Positions 23,733-36,899 of a stretch of DNA of 64,000 bases are shown here, in pieces. The stretch is from Albifimbria verrucaria (lineage: Eukaryota; Ascomycota; Sordariomycetes; Hypocreales; Stachybotryaceae), in assembly GCA_020081605.1 (NCBI GenBank), contig JAHREC010000013.1, positions 1-64,000 on the forward strand, written 5' to 3'. The notes beneath the pieces are model-generated. The model was not told where the DNA came from and made no database searches. It saw nothing but the letters and a program-made list of their open reading frames with translations. Numbering within the stretch: position 1 is the stretch's first letter; the number at the start of each line of letters is the position of its first letter. Position numbers and translations under genes: made by a program.

Positions 23733-24346
23733 TTACACGGTAAAAGCGCCCACCAATCCTACAGTGATAGAAATGACCGGGCCCAGGACGCTAAAGATCT
23801 TGGCGGCAGCAGGGTCATCCACGTGGTGGATGAGGACGGCGCAGCGCGGGGCAGGCCCGCCGGCCGCGACTATAACATCCTTGTACTCCCCATAGAAGCT
23901 ATCATGGTCGACGTTGCGAAAGATAGCAGTGTTGCGCATGGCAGCCGTCAGCGTGGGGTCATGGACCACTTCCTGGACGAAGAATTGTTCCTCGCCCGTG
24001 ATGCTGGGACGCAGGTTGGCCATCTGAGGTGAGGGTTTTAGAAGAGACCAGGATGAGTTGGGGAGGGCAGGGGGAGATTGCCGGAGATGGCAAAGGAAGA
24101 GTAATGTGGACTTGCCTTGGACAATCTGGCAATGGAGACGACGGACTTCTTGAGTAGGGCGCCGTGATAGAAGACTCGCTTATACCAGCTGATGTGCTGC
24201 TTATACGTGGCGGCGAGGTCGGCTGCGAAGTCCTCGGGGCTTTGACCCTCGGGAATGGAGCGGTAGGAGGTATGCAGCTTTCCAGAGGCGGACTCGAAGA
24301 GAGCTACGTAGATAGCCTTGGTGTTAGGCTCAGTGTCAAGGTCCAT
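23733..24346 (-). CDS. Hypothetical tail-anchored membrane protein, two exons
   Basis: Exon 1 runs from the ATG at 24346 to 24116 and exon 2 from 24023 to the stop at 23733. Together they encode 173 residues with phase 0 at the junction. The intron 24024-24115 (92 nt) starts with GCAAGT after AAG and ends CTCAG, so it is a GC-AG intron. No GT donor gives a continuous protein. The N-terminal part is soluble (TKAIYVALFESASGKLHTSYR; SWYKRVFYHGALLKK), and the only membrane segment is the last 20 residues (KIFSVLGPVISITVGLVGAF), which predicts a tail-anchored topology with the N-terminus in the cytosol. The family is not recognised and no frame error is seen. Confidence 0.7.
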
Positions 24347-24877
24347 TTGTAGGTAGGTATGTGAGGTAATAGATGTGTGTCACGTGGCGATGTGATTGTA
24401 GACTGAGGGTTGGTTTAAGGCGGCGCTTTCGGCGAAGCTATGAGACAATGCAGGAGATGGTTCGCATCCCGTAAGGCAACGGCATTCGAGGTTTAAATAT
24501 GCAGTGAAAGTGAGCGGCTACAGAGAAACAACATGTTTGGGCTGTCGTTGTGTACAAAGAAAGCCAAGGTGTGAGGTTGTGGACATTTGAAGTGCGCCGT
24601 TCGGGAGGAATGACGACTTTGTCTGGAGGCGGCGACAAATGATGAAAACGGTGAGGAGCATGTCAGACTGGAAGCCACCAGAGGGAATCAGACTCTGGTC
24701 GCAAAGATGTAAGAGACGGAGACTTGAAACCCGAGGGTGCAATTGGAGATGGAAAGAATAATGACTCTTGAGCCCTAGGGGGCCGGAGTTGGAAATACAA
24801 GAGAGAGGACCGACCGAAGGTGATTGTCACTTGCGCAGTCCATGCCTGTTGATTGACGACTTGCTCGAGCTACAGCG

Positions 24878-25342
24878 TCAAGAACCGCTTGACAGAGAGC
24901 CAGTTGAAGCCAAAGCCCCGGCCATGTCCCGCCCGCATGAGAAGACAACAGGGGAAACAACGGTCGGTGGTTGGTCTGGTCTTCGAGCTGAGTCTTCGAA
25001 GCTGAATCTGGGCAGAAGTGGCAACAGCGCGGCTAACTGAGCCAGCCTGTTGGTCGAATACGGGACCAGCCGGTAGTAAATCTCCAGAGGCAGAAGGGGA
25101 GGGATCCAGCAGCGCGACGTGATTTCTGTGTGGCTGCCGACAAAAACACACAATGTCTTCCTTCGCACACAAAAAGAACGCGACTTGGGTTGAGAGAGAG
25201 CAGGCGGTGTTATATAATACTCTGTAGGGGAGTAAAAGTAAGTACCAAAGTAGTGAACTGTTAGGAGAGCGAGGACCACGGATGCTACAATCCAAATTCT
25301 GGTCCTGCTCTGCTCTTCCATCACGCTGGCCTTTTGCAACAT
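24878..25342 (-). CDS. Possible small membrane protein (weak)
   Basis: A 154-codon frame with an ATG at 25342. A second ATG seven codons later precedes a clear signal-anchor helix (RIWIVASVVLALLTVHYFGTYF). The downstream part is Ser/Pro/Leu-rich with no domain, and overlapping frames are equally open, so only the first 40 residues look protein-like. It may be a first exon whose partners I cannot place. Confidence 0.25.
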   Translation of the reverse strand: MLQKASVMEEQSRTRIWIVASVVLALLTVHYFGTYFYSPTEYYITPPALSQPKSRSFCVRRKTLCVFVGSHTEITSRCWIPPLLPLEIYYRLVPYSTNRLAQLAALLPLLPRFSFEDSARRPDQPPTVVSPVVFSCGRDMAGALASTGSLSSGS

Positions 25343-25668
25343 GGGAAACTTGAAAAGAGTCCCTCCCTCTCACAGGTCTTCAACGTGGTTGTCTTTGCTC
25401 TTTTTTTCATCTGGCACGTCATGGCGAAGGGCTCCGACCGGTGGCTGCGGTATCAATCCTTGAAGGACTCGTGGCGAGCCTCTGAGTGAGCCCGTCCGCG
25501 AGACTGATGTTTTTGTCCGTGCCGACAGACAAATTAGAAACTGCTCGAATAAAGCAAAATATGTCCCAGTCACACTCCCAAAGTCCGCCGTCGTCGCTCC
25601 GCCTCAACTAAAATTTTCTTTTTCGCCGTATCTACATTTCTAGGCTACCAAGACTAAGAGTGGTAAAG

Positions 25669-27785
25669 ATGTCATATCCAGTAACTCAGGATAGACACAC
25701 CGACATAAATGCCCCTCCACGGTTTCCGATCGACGCGGCTCGGTCCGTGAGGGGCCTCTATACAACATTAATAACCGCCCCTCGCCACTGCTTTCTTTCT
25801 TTCTGCAAATCCCAACGGGGACCGAACGCTTCTTCAAATTCAAGGTGGGCGAGGATAAATGGATCACAGCACAATATCAGCAGCCCGCCCAGAATCGCCT
25901 CGAAGAGTACCTGCGTAGATTTGACAGAACTGGCTATTGCCTTGTAAGCATTCCCTCGGTTGCCCTGATTTATCTCTAGCCCAACTAAACGACCCCCTCA
26001 TCGGCGCAGGAACCCACAGACGAGGAGCTCATCGCCGGCTTCGAGGAGATCGATGTCCACCCTACAGCTTCAGTCGAGGCCTTTGCAGGCTCCAAGTACT
26101 CCAATCTGCGGCTGGTTCACCGCTCTGCTGCCCGACCTACGCCTTCCGAGTCCTGTCCATCGCTCGAGAGCGACCATAGCGCCAATGTACGAGACACATC
26201 CGATGCCCCGATTGCACCGGAATGCGCTTCCACGCCGACCGCGGCCTCGATATGTCCGCCGACACTACCCGATCCTCCCATCTTTGCTTCCATCCGACAA
26301 GTCCTAGCCTCAGACCCATCATATGCAGAAGATGTCGTTTCTGCCCTAAGCCGCGACCTCTTTCACCGACCCGAAGGCGAAGGCGAACGTGCCCATGGCT
26401 CGCCGTCCCGACCCCCAAAATCATCCGCAAGGTCATCCAAGAAGCGCCAAAGGTCGGGTGATGACTCAAGTGGGAACAGAAGCGGTGGCGATCAACCGGC
26501 CCGCGGAGCTGGCGAGGGCCGAGGCAGCGGAGGAGATAGTGGAGGAGAGACCGGTGGAGGCGGGGCAGGTGGAGGCAGGGCAGGTGACGATAAGTTCCTA
26601 ACAAGAAGCGGAACAAGGACAAGAAGCGCCGCTGGATCTGTCCATATTGCCTTGCATGGCCCGAGATCCAGGAAATCGCCTCCTTTAGTCACTGCTGGCC
26701 TGGGAACATGACTGAGGTACACCTCTGGAGGTAATCCCTCCCCCTCCCATATCCTCATAAACCACACGTCCAACCTTGACCTATGGTACTAATTCACGGC
26801 AGGTCTCATCTTAAGAAGCATCATTCCCTAGATGCAAAGGGTGGCGACCCGAACGCACAGGATAATGCACGGTTTTACATGGACTCGACCCAAATGACCA
26901 ACGTCTTACAAAAGATTGACTCATACAAGGAGCGCCCCGAGATTTGGCGAGGTGGATCGCTTATTGGACGGCCCTCTTTATCGACGTCTGGCGTCTCATC
27001 TTTCCCAACGAACAATTCCCTCATTTTAGGAGCCCAACTACCCTTGTATGTTTCCAGCCCGTCGACTGTGCATCATTCATATGCTGATCCTTCGCGCAGT
27101 TCACCTCGACAGCGATGAGATTGCGAATCTTGGCCAACAAGCGGGAGCGTTGGTGAGGTCCATTCAACATGCCAGAGCGGACCGAGCCGTCAGGACCGGA
27201 GCCGTTGTATCTAGACAAGATTTCCGCCCGAGCGAACACGAAATCAACGAGATAATATCACAGGCCGTCGCCATCGCATTGTTCAACGCGCCAGCTGCTA
27301 TTGGGGCTACCCAATGGCTCGCTCGTGCTTCTCCCCAGACGCTGCGAACCGCCCCGGGACAATACGCAGGTGTGCCGGCCGGGATTATAGACCATGAGCC
27401 CACAACGCCATCAGATTCAGCAACAGTACCCAGTACGCCCGAATCTGCTGTACAAGCGGACCCCACCGTCTTGCCCACAGTCCCGCTCACCTTATTTCCC
27501 AATGGAACTCGAGTCACCATGGACATAGCCCCGATCAACTCAAATCTACTACGCACCGATAATCAAGCGGGCCGGGTCACTCTGCTGCCAACAGTCTACG
27601 TAGCAAGCATGAGCCAAGTCCCATTGCAGTCCGCATCTACGGCTTCGGTTATAACCATCCCGCACGCAATTGCAAACCCCACTTGGTTGGCCATGGAGCC
27701 TCCGTCGGGTACCCATTGGCAACCACCAACACAACCGCCCGTGGGGAGGGTGTTTCTCTGCAACAAGTTCAAGAAGGGCCGTTAG
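25669..27785 (+). CDS. Cys/His-finger protein with disordered tail, four exons
   Basis: The ATG at 25669 begins the coding signal. Introns at 25944-26009, 26731-26802 and 27046-27099 have good GTAAGC/GTAATC/GTATGT donors and CAG acceptors. Order: FPIDAARSVRGLYTT; TERFFKFKVGEDKW; YLRRFDRTGYCL; a Ser/Pro-rich linker; a Gly-rich tract; a basic KKRNKDKKRRW; and a finger CPYC-x-SHCWPG-x-HLWRSHLKKHH split by intron 2. WIAYWTALFIDVWRLIFPN and a long Pro/Thr/Ser-rich tail follow, with the stop at 27785. The Cys2 plus multiple His spacing suggests zinc binding and a nuclear DNA-binding role. Frame breaks near 25800, 26603 and 26935-26938 are each cured by one base, but the exon 3/4 join needs one more change, so the model is provisional. 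Confidence 0.5.
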
Positions 27786-29458
27786 GTCAAGAGGAATTGA
27801 GTATAAGGAACATTCTTGGACCAAGACTGTCGGATATATAGATCATATCATCAACGGATACATCTGATCAGAAATTGGGTTCCCCTGCCTATATGGCAGC
27901 CTTATGCGTCTTTTAGACGGTACATATAAGACTCTACATGATTCCTACTGCAGCAGAACCGTATGTACTGTATATCCGGTGAATATAATGATCTTATTTT
28001 CACTCTTCGTCGCTTTGGCTGTCCGAGCGCAGGGCCGTCAAGTGGACCACGGAAACAGGGCATTAGTGCAAGCGCTAGAACGCTGTCTCTAATCTGGGGC
28101 CCCGTGGGAAAGTGGCTATTAGTATTAAAGTAATGCCGGAGAATCTTAACACAGCTATTAGATAAATCTAGAAGAAGAACTTCTCAAATGGCTAAAGAAT
28201 GTTAACAGGCGACCTTTAGATTTCGTGCGAGCCGAATAATACGAAAAATAGGATGAAGCAATACTGAGGGATCATGATGTGGGAGGAGGTTCATTACCCT
28301 AATCGAGACTAACCTTAATATTGCAAAGACTTCAACTCTCAAACACGCTGCAATGCTGCTTTGTTCTTGGTCGTTACGAGAACAGCCTAACGGCCATTAA
28401 GACCTGTCTTGTCTGATATCTCGGGAAACTCTACCTTGCCAGAAGTGCCGTGCATCCCTGATGATATGCAAGAAAAATCACCTATCCAGCATAGTTGCAT
28501 CTATGCGTCCCGGCAGTGGAGTGGAGCTCCCAGGGGTCAAGATATCCAGGGATATCTTGGCTATTGGAGCCGATGTATTTAGGAAGAAGACTATGTATGA
28601 GACGCATCTAGTTGTTGCAATGGACCCCTCCTTCCTAGCGTGTTGAAAATTTCGACTCCTCGGGCCAATTTGGATGTTTTGCCCGAGGCCTTTGACAGCC
28701 AATTACGGTGCTATATCCACGTTGTGGGTAGGAGATAACACCTGTACATAGAAAATTAGCTGTAGAGCATTTTCCAAGTCCGCCTACCCACCGATGTGTT
28801 GACTTAGATGTTTATGGGGCGGATACAAGGTTGGAGCCCTTCACACTCAAGAAGTTCCTATCCGTATAGGTATCGGTTCAAAAGTAGTCTGGCTGTGAGG
28901 AGCTGCTATCCGTCTCGGAGAAGAAGAAAAACAATAGGATTTGATGTTTGCTACAATGAGAGCCATGGCTATGTGTTTGCCAGTTGATTGCCACACGCAG
29001 AGTGGCGTGGTCAGCTTGCACACTAAGCAGCAGCTACTATTTAGAAAGAAGTCGCTGTTGCCCCTTAACTTTGGCTCGGCAGATTTAATTTTCTACGTCT
29101 ACTTTGCTACAGCGCTCATTACTCTTACCACAATTATGACGAAGACCCAGCTCAAATTAGAGCCGCTCTTTCATCCCAGAGAATACGACAAGAGAATCAG
29201 CCTGTCTTCTTGGTAAAAGATTTCAAGACCCCAATCTTTCCGTTGGAGATTATGTTTTATGAATACTCTATATTGACGCGATAGTATCAAGCCAAATATG
29301 TATTGCTCCCTGGCTTGCATCAAAGGTCAGCTAGTCTTATGGGCGGCTCGTTTTGTTAGTAATGAAAACTAGAGACATGAGGGGAATGAAGCCCCAGAAT
29401 TGGGCGTCCGCGAATTGACAATCTTTCATATTACATCATACAGTGGAAGATATCTAAA
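27786..29458. other. Intergenic, no supported gene
   Basis: 1.7 kb of normal composition with short frames only. The frame ending at 28092 starts a signal-peptide-like run (MILFSLFVALAVRAQG) at 27988 but stops after about 34 residues, so it is at most a gene remnant. A duplicated GATATC motif at 28540-28556 is unremarkable. Confidence 0.4.
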
Positions 29459-30028
29459 ATGCATCTCCTCATCCTGGGCGCGACAGGAAAAGCGGTGGAT
29501 ACGGGCTGGGATATGCCCTTGAAGAAGGTATACTCTTCCCGATCCGGTGCATGGATTGGCAATCTAAACATAATAGGGCATGACGTGACGGCCATTGCCC
29601 GTAAGGCCGACGCCCTTGAGAACCATCCGCGCCTAACAATTATACAAGGAGATGTTCTCTCCCAAGAGGATATCTCCAAAGCTATCCGCGCCCGAGGCAA
29701 GCCAGTAGATGCGGCAGTGAGCTTCCTCAACGCCCCTCCCGGATCCATGCTTCCTTGGGCTCAATCTAGCACGCCTCCTCGCCTTTTGGCCGATTCCGTG
29801 GCAAACCTAGCTCGTGGACTGAAGGAGCAACAAACCCGTGATCCGCTTGCCAATGGTGCCAAACCAAGACTCATCCCAATGAACACGGCAGGCTTCGGCG
29901 AGAGCTATCATGTTCTGCCTTGGATTTTCCGTATAATCAGTAATTACAGTAGTCTCTCTTATACTTTCAAAGGCCACGATAATGTGGACTCCGAGATTGA
30001 GTTAAATTGCAGCAAAGAGATTATATAG
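29459..30028 (+). pseudogene. NAD(P)-binding (NmrA-like) protein, 3'-truncated
   Basis: The ATG at 29459 starts MHLLILGATGKA, the GxxGxxG-type Rossmann dinucleotide loop. It continues after a 49-nt intron (29528-29576, GTATAC...TAATAG) with GHDVTAIARKADAL, IIQGDVLS and DAAVSFLNAPPGS. The G2 run at 29494-29495 appears to lack one G; restoring it gives GGYGLGYALEEGHDV across the intron in phase. The frame ends SKEII at 30028, where proteins of this type would continue with a further 60-80 residues. The sequence then turns AT-rich, so the 3' end was lost to or mutated by the adjoining RIP block. Without its C-terminal substrate domain it is unlikely to be active. Confidence 0.65.
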
Positions 30029-30039
30029 ACTGTTCCTTT

Positions 30040-32110
30040 ACCTGTGGGATTGGGGATGCTAGTAATAACCTTATTAAAATATTTATACTAATAGAATAAC
30101 CTACAAGTTATCGGATTATATATAAAAGTGCTATATATTAGATTATTAATTTGGTAATAAGGAAGAAGAGAGTGAATTTAATAATAAATATATTATTTTA
30201 TATAATTAAACTATAAATATATAAACTCTAGATTATTATATATATATTTTTAATATAATTAAATATTATTTTTAATTTAATTATAATTATAAATATTAAT
30301 TATTATTATAATTTAAATTAATATAATATTAAAAATATATTAAAATAAAATAATATAAGTTTTATAAAATAATATAAAAGTATATATTATATAATAATAT
30401 ATATATATAAATATTATATATATAAGAAAATAAATAATATATATTATAAAATAAAAAAATTAAAATATAAAAAAATTATTTAATTAAATTTAATTAATAA
30501 ATTTTAATAATAAAATATTATAAATAAATAATTAATAAAATATATATAATATATTTTTAAAATTATATAATAAAAGTTAATATAAAATTATAAAAATATA
30601 AATTATAAAAAGTATATATATTAAAAATAATTAATATAATAATAAATTAAAATATAATTAATTAATTTTATATAAATTTTTAAAATAAATATTAATATAT
30701 ATATAAAAATTTATTTTTAAATATTAATTAAAAATTAATAATTATTAATAATATATAATTATTAAATAATTTTTAAATAAAAAAGCTTATATTTAATTTA
30801 AATTTATTTTTTAAAATTATATAAATAAATTAATTTAAAAAAAAAAAATAATAAATTTATTTTTATAAATTTTAAAATTTTTAAAATAAAATTTAAAAAA
30901 TATTTAAAAAAATATTTAAAATAATATATAAATTTTAAAACTTCTAAAAATTAAATAAAATATATTAAATTAAATTAATATTAATTTTTATAATATAATT
31001 TTTAAAATAATTTTTAAATTATAATAATTTAAAAAATTTTAAAAAGATTTTTAGAATAAAATTAAAAAAATAAAATTAAAAATATTTTATAATTTATAAA
31101 ATATATTTTAAATTTATAAATTTAAATATTATTTAAATAAAAAAATAAAAATAAAATTTTTTAAAAAAATTTATTTATTATAATTATAATAAAAAAAAAT
31201 TTTATTTAAAATTATAAATTATTTATAAAAATAAAAAAATTTAATTTATTTTTATAATTATAATATTTATAATTATTTTTTTAATATTAATTATAATATA
31301 ATTAAAAAATTTTATTTTAAATTAAAATAAAAATATATATAATAAAAAAATTTTATAAATTAAAAAATATATTTTATAATTAAAATAATTTTAATAATAT
31401 TTTTTTAAAATTAAAAAAATTAATTTTATATATTAAAATTAAAAATTTATATAAATTAATAAATATAATATAATATAAACTTAATTAATTAATATTTATT
31501 AAAAATTTTAAAATATATTAAAAATTTAAAAATAAAATTAAATAATAATATAAAAATATATATTTATAATTTATATTATTATATTATTAATTATATTTTA
31601 TATTTTTAATATAAATATATTATATATTTAAATAAAAAATAAAAAATATTATATTTTTTATTTATATTAAAATTTAATTAATTATTTTATTATATAAAAA
31701 AATATTAATTAATTTTATAATATAATAAAAAAATTTTAATATTAAAATAATAATTTTAAATTTTAATATTAATTATATTTATAAATATTTTAAAAAAATA
31801 AATAAAAATTATAAAAAAATTAATTATAAAATATATAAAAATAAAAAATTATATATTATTATAAATATATAATAATTTAATAAAAAAAATTTTAAAATAA
31901 AAATTAATTTAAAAGAATTTATAAAATAAAATCTTAAAATATTAAATTATAATAATTTAATTATTAATAAAATTTATAATAATATTTTTAAAAAAAAATT
32001 AATATAAATTTAATAATTTTATAAAATTTTTTTTTTAAATTATTTATTAAAGCTTAATATAATAAAAAAAATATTTATAAAAAAATAATTTATATTTTAA
32101 TTATAATTAC
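30040..32110. mobile_element. AT-rich block, RIP-mutated repeat
   Basis: 2 kb of almost pure A/T with no usable frame. It is sharply bounded on the right at about 32110, where normal composition resumes within ten bases. The element type is no longer recognisable. Confidence 0.7.
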
Positions 32111-32396
32111 CGAGTTTAGCGTCTAATTTATAACCATAACTAGACTCATGCCGTTACAGAGCATGCCCGCTATCAGTATAAAATAAGAGCCACGAAAGCC
32201 AATATCATGGTATCAATTAAATATCCATTGCCGACCGCACCTCCAGAAGCCCTTGTCGCGCCGCTCTCAGGTGCGTTTGTTGGTGGAATGAGCGTCGGCA
32301 GATTTACGCTAGTGACGCCAAATATCGTGCCTGAAACAGGGTCTTCCGATGCAGTTGTGAAGCTTAAATCTCTTGAGGAGGAGGAGGTAGTAGAGC

Positions 32397-32835
32397 TTAT
32401 CGGGGAGTAGCGGTTTTATTTCGTTCCCTCATTTCTGACTCATAGCGGGCTGGGATTGTACCAATGCTGTATCCTTCCTCTTTACATTGGTCAGACATGG
32501 TTTTTGAAAGGTCAGTATCAACCGGTCTGCCGTCGACTGCTGCTTGGCAATACTCGCATCTATTCATAAATATTAGTATTGCTTTCGTACTGGAGTGTGC
32601 ATCGGGAGACTTGCTGTTGGTTTGCAACTATGTAACCTGATTCGCATCGACATTTGTCGTAATCTTCCGTGTTTACATTATCACACAGGTCGTGTAGCTC
32701 GTTCGTAACGACGCAGATTGCGTCTTTACCAAAGCAGAATTCGGAACTCGAACCAGCTAAGACACTGGACAAGAACACAAGTGTAGCGAATGAGGCAAGG
32801 AACAGTTTGCTGTGGAACGACATTTCCATCGACAT
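32397..32835 (-). CDS. Cysteine-rich small secreted protein, two exons (effector-like)
   Basis: Exon 1 spans 32835-32615 and exon 2 spans 32559-32397, giving 127 residues with the codon for Gln split between exons. The intron 32560-32614 (55 nt) starts GCAAGT, has a perfect TACTAAT branch and ends AATAG, so it is a GC-AG intron. The signal peptide is SFHSKLFLASFATLVFLSSVLAG. The mature part has eight cysteines: FCFGKDAIC, LHDLCDN, YDKCRCESG, CEYCQA and DQCKE. Size, secretion signal, cysteine density and position between two RIP blocks match fungal effector candidates. The reading frame is intact. No homologous family is named, and no host target can be inferred. Confidence 0.75.
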
Positions 32836-33505
32836 GAACAGAAATTTCTGATGAGGAGTCGAGGAGGGGGTGTCCGAGAGGGTCCCTTAGAGTGTGGAAG
32901 GCGAGTTGAATTTAGGCATCTCCCAAAGCCAAACGTCAAGCCTTTGAGTAGAAACCGCTCTGCACATTAGCGCCTGCTATAGGAAATCTCATTCTTCCCG
33001 TGCACCCCTGATCACAACATGCACACAGCCTAGATTTCACGGGTTGGTAGAAGCTAAATTTCAGCTCATCCTGCCCGGGCACAATTATTCCCCGTCTTAT
33101 GTGGCATTGGTGGAATACAATTGGTTGAACAGAGCCCCAGACAGGCATCTGAGAAAACCCTAATTCCTAATCTGACAACGGAGAGATTTTTGCAAGGCAT
33201 TTGAAGCATAAGTACGGGGATCGAAACGGCTTAGCTGCAGGCTAACTAGCATGTAATCAGCCGTGTCGATCATGTATTGGTCTATTCCACGAACCCGAGA
33301 AGTACGAGATATGCGGCTGAGATTGGGTCCTGCCAAAACGGCTTTAGAAGCACGGGGCATTAAACGAACCTCCTTGATGTCGTTCTGGGAATCCGGGCGA
33401 AAGCGAGCAGGTGGCTCTGCATGCCCTTCTCTCTTAAACTAGAGGCGCCATGGCCGTTGCCACTTGCGACCGCTTAGCTCTCTTGGTTTTCGGGCCATCT
33501 TGACG
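32836..33505. other. Intergenic, probable promoter region of the membrane-protein gene
   Basis: 670 bp between divergent genes. Short minus-strand frames (32936-33148, 33160-33360) lack supporting features. Confidence 0.4.
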
Positions 33506-36140
33506 ATGATTGAGCTAACGATCGGTTACGTCGCGGGTTTCATCGCCCTGGCGGTTGTTGCCGGTATGTCATTTCTTTCATAACACGTTCTGTGTTTACA
33601 CTGAATCGTCCTCGTAACATGTGCTAACAAGCAGCCGACAGCTCAAATATGGGGTTCGACGGCTTTGACTTTCGTCCTGGCTGGACAGTTGAAGAACACT
33701 GAGTCCGCGACTACGTGGTAGGTGACAAAGATTTCCCTTGCTGCAGCCGGCGTGTAGTGACCCAGCTGTAGGACTTCCGCCGGAAGATACCTCCAGAGCT
33801 CTTACTGGCCATTGCTGCTTCGGTCAGACTCAACAAAGAACGAGTCGATGCCACGGCGCATAGTTGCGACGACTCTCTTCATTCCAGTTGTTACCATTCT
33901 CACGGCGGTTGCCGGTATCGTCACGCCATTGGGCCTCTATGAGGAGGATGCGCTCGCATCAGAACCCGAGATGGTAGAGTTCCAATATGTCAAAGACTCC
34001 AGCGCTTGGTTCGCCGGCACCTCTACTCGGTCGGACGTCCCATTCACCCGAAAATGCTTCTACTCACACGAAAGAGAAATATTTACAGCACCGGCTCCTT
34101 GCCCCTACACCGGTGATATGCTTATCTGGGAATCAGATGGCTTGACCTTTAATGGTTCAACCCCAGATGGCATCAACATTACTGTTCCGAACATAGTCAA
34201 AGAGATTTACTCAAGCGGCACAAGCGATCAAAACACGACCATATCCAACTTCTTCGATATCCAATGGCGTCAGATCACCTCCAAGTTTGACAAAGATGTT
34301 GACAACGGAACTCGTGTAACTGTCGGACAGTTCAATCAACTGGAAAGTTTCGCACTTGACGATGCCTATCGAGCAATCGAGGGCCTCATTGTCAACGCGA
34401 AGACGGGTGGCATTGGTTTCCGTAATCATACCATTCCAGTTGGATATACCCGTGGCATGACGTGGAACGAAGATCTGCTTTTTCTGGAACCGGACGTTGA
34501 ATGCGCCAATACCAACGTCACTATTGATTTCACCATGTCTACGTCTGTTGGCCAGCTTGGAAACATGGGTGCCACGGAGTTGGTCCTCACGGATCGTGGT
34601 GGCTTTGTCGATATCAATACAACTGTTCCAGCAAATGACACAATGAACGAATCTAATATTCCGGACTTGAAACTCAGAGCCAGATCAACTGCATGGCTGA
34701 TGAATGCGTATGGAATGTTTCTTCTCAACGTTTCGAACCCGAAGCGAGAAGATATGAAAAGGTTCACCTTCATTAACTCAAAAATCGGCCAAGACTTCAA
34801 ACTACCAGTGCCCAAGGCTGCCGGTGACTCGCCCCTCTTTAACATGCAACTGTATAACAACTTCGCTTCGCTTTATGGAATGTCTGGCTTAGATAGCGAT
34901 GCACCTTATGATAACCCCTGGAACATGACGAAGGATGATTTCGATTGGATTCGTAAGTCTACCTACGCGCGCCCACTTTGGCTTTGGGAACCTGGAGAGA
35001 GTTTCTAATTTGCATTTGTTAGGAAACCTGTGCCAGGATACATGGGCTTATGACTGGGCTCGACCGAACACTACATACGTTGGCTGCAACATTGTTCGCG
35101 GTGCCCCCAAGCGAGTGGACCAGCCCACTGTTCTGTTTGATGATGGCAGCCGTTGGTCATCGCCTCTTTACGCCTGTGCCTCCGCCGTCAAAGCCACCGT
35201 CAAGACAGTCAAGTTCTTCCATAACGGAACAGCCGAAAACCTTGATAACCTGATCGTCCAAGAGATCAAGGACAAAGAATATAGGTCAAAGGAAGAAATG
35301 CCTATCTGGGGATTTGAGCAACTCTCCTACCGCTTAAACAACTATGAGCCCGTGTGGGGATTGGTCAATGCAGCCTATGAGGGCTTTCAGAACATAACAA
35401 CCTTAAAGGCCCCGTCCTTTTATATGCTAGGTTCTGCCAACTACCTTCTCGCAAATGCGTTTAGGCCCGGCGGTACTTCTATGAATCTACCAGCTGCAAT
35501 CGCACCAATTCAAGCATTGGGAACGGTTGTGAATTCTGATAGCATCACTTCGTCTGACTTGTTCGACTTTTTTAGTCGAAGGAGTTTCAGCAGGTGGATC
35601 AAATGGCAGAACCTGTCCGAATCAGAAGACACCATCCCAACTGTCATCAAGCTGATTTGGACGGATATTGCGGCCTCGGCCTTGGTAGGTACAAAGGATG
35701 TGGGAGCAAGAGGATCGCAGACTTCTAGCGAGTCAATCAAAATGAAGGTAACACCCACTGTTCGCAAGGTCAGGTTTAGATACTTGTTTGGTATTCCAGC
35801 ATTTCTTGTCCTGATTTGTATCATCGCCTGCAGTCTTCTGGCCTTTGCATCGATGCTACTGGGGTACTCGAGCTTGAGTACAGTCGGACACAGGCTGAAG
35901 CAGACTTCTGTGGGACGTGCCCTGACGACTGCGTTTTATCCGGAAGCTAGCAGCTTCAGCATGTCTCCTCGTGAATGGGTTTCTAGCTACGGATCAAAGA
36001 AACTTGATTTGGCAGGTTATGCTGCACCTGCAGGTGTACCACCACCATTGCCTTCGAGACCACAAGGCAGCGCTGAGATAAGTTGGAAGCAGGGCTCTCA
36101 ATACTCCGCCATACCAGTACCGCCATCCTCAACGTACTAG
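33506..36140 (+). CDS. Conserved fungal integral membrane glycoprotein, four exons, intact
   Basis: Exons are 33506-33563, 33642-33717, 33772-34952 and 35023-36140. They sum to 2433 nt, i.e. 810 residues with a stop and no frame error. All introns are GT-AG (78, 54 and 70 nt). Membrane segments lie near residues 5-25, around 82-104 (TLFIPVVTILTAVAGIVTPLGLY) and around 690-716 (FGIPAFLVLICIIACSLLAFA). The roughly 580-residue region between the last two carries many N-glycosylation sequons (NGT, NIT, NTT, NVT, NLS), so it is probably extracellular, with a Pro-rich cytosolic tail (GVPPPLPSRP). I recall this architecture as a common Pezizomycotina membrane family without known function. The exact intron phases make this the best supported gene in the window. 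Confidence 0.85.
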
Positions 36141-36899
36141 TCCTGAAATTTTGATTTTCATTTTCCTCATGAGGAGATTAATGCAAACATAATCTACAAT
36201 ATGTATCCAAACTCTGCATCTAAGGAACGCAGTTCTTTGAAAATGTGATTCCAGAGAGTGCCATAGGGAGTGGTAGAAATCATTTCATTGACAAGGAGAC
36301 CCTTAATTACTTCGTGTTTTCCGGTTGTCATCACCACACCGCTGTTGACCCAAAGTTACTGACAGCACCTATACTTACTGTGTAGCTTTTGCGCCGTCGC
36401 CTAGAGGATCACGGCCACCATTGGCCATTATGTTCATTTATGGGACTATCTCGAGTCAGGGTTGAGTTTACACTATTATGTACTGTTGTTCGATACCAGC
36501 CGAGGAGAACAAGTCAATCATGCTAACCCTATTCGAGGAGACATTCCTGATGGTCCAATCCTACCTGGCCACTATGATGATACTCAAGCCAGTTATCCTG
36601 CTAGGGCGGGTTAACATGTTCGTTCCCGGAAACCAACACTTTACCACTAGACGTGTTCTATCGTGGCTCCGATCAATCTCATCCCCTATGCGATGAACAT
36701 GATCCTGAAGCAAGACGCGTGCAAACCGCGGAAATCCTGCTAGGAAAAATTATTGGAGAATCCTGTTCCGCTGCGTCTCGTCTCTAAGGATTGCAGCTAT
36801 CATCAACCTCATCTTCGACATAACCATGGTCTTGCTGCCACAAGGTATCATCAAGCTGAACATATCCACAGAAAAAGGCTTGCTCTGTCTTTAACTTTC
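36141..36899. other. Intergenic
   Basis: No gene is seen. The short frame at 36478-36696 lacks features. The segment ends exactly where the inverted repeat begins. Confidence 0.4.
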
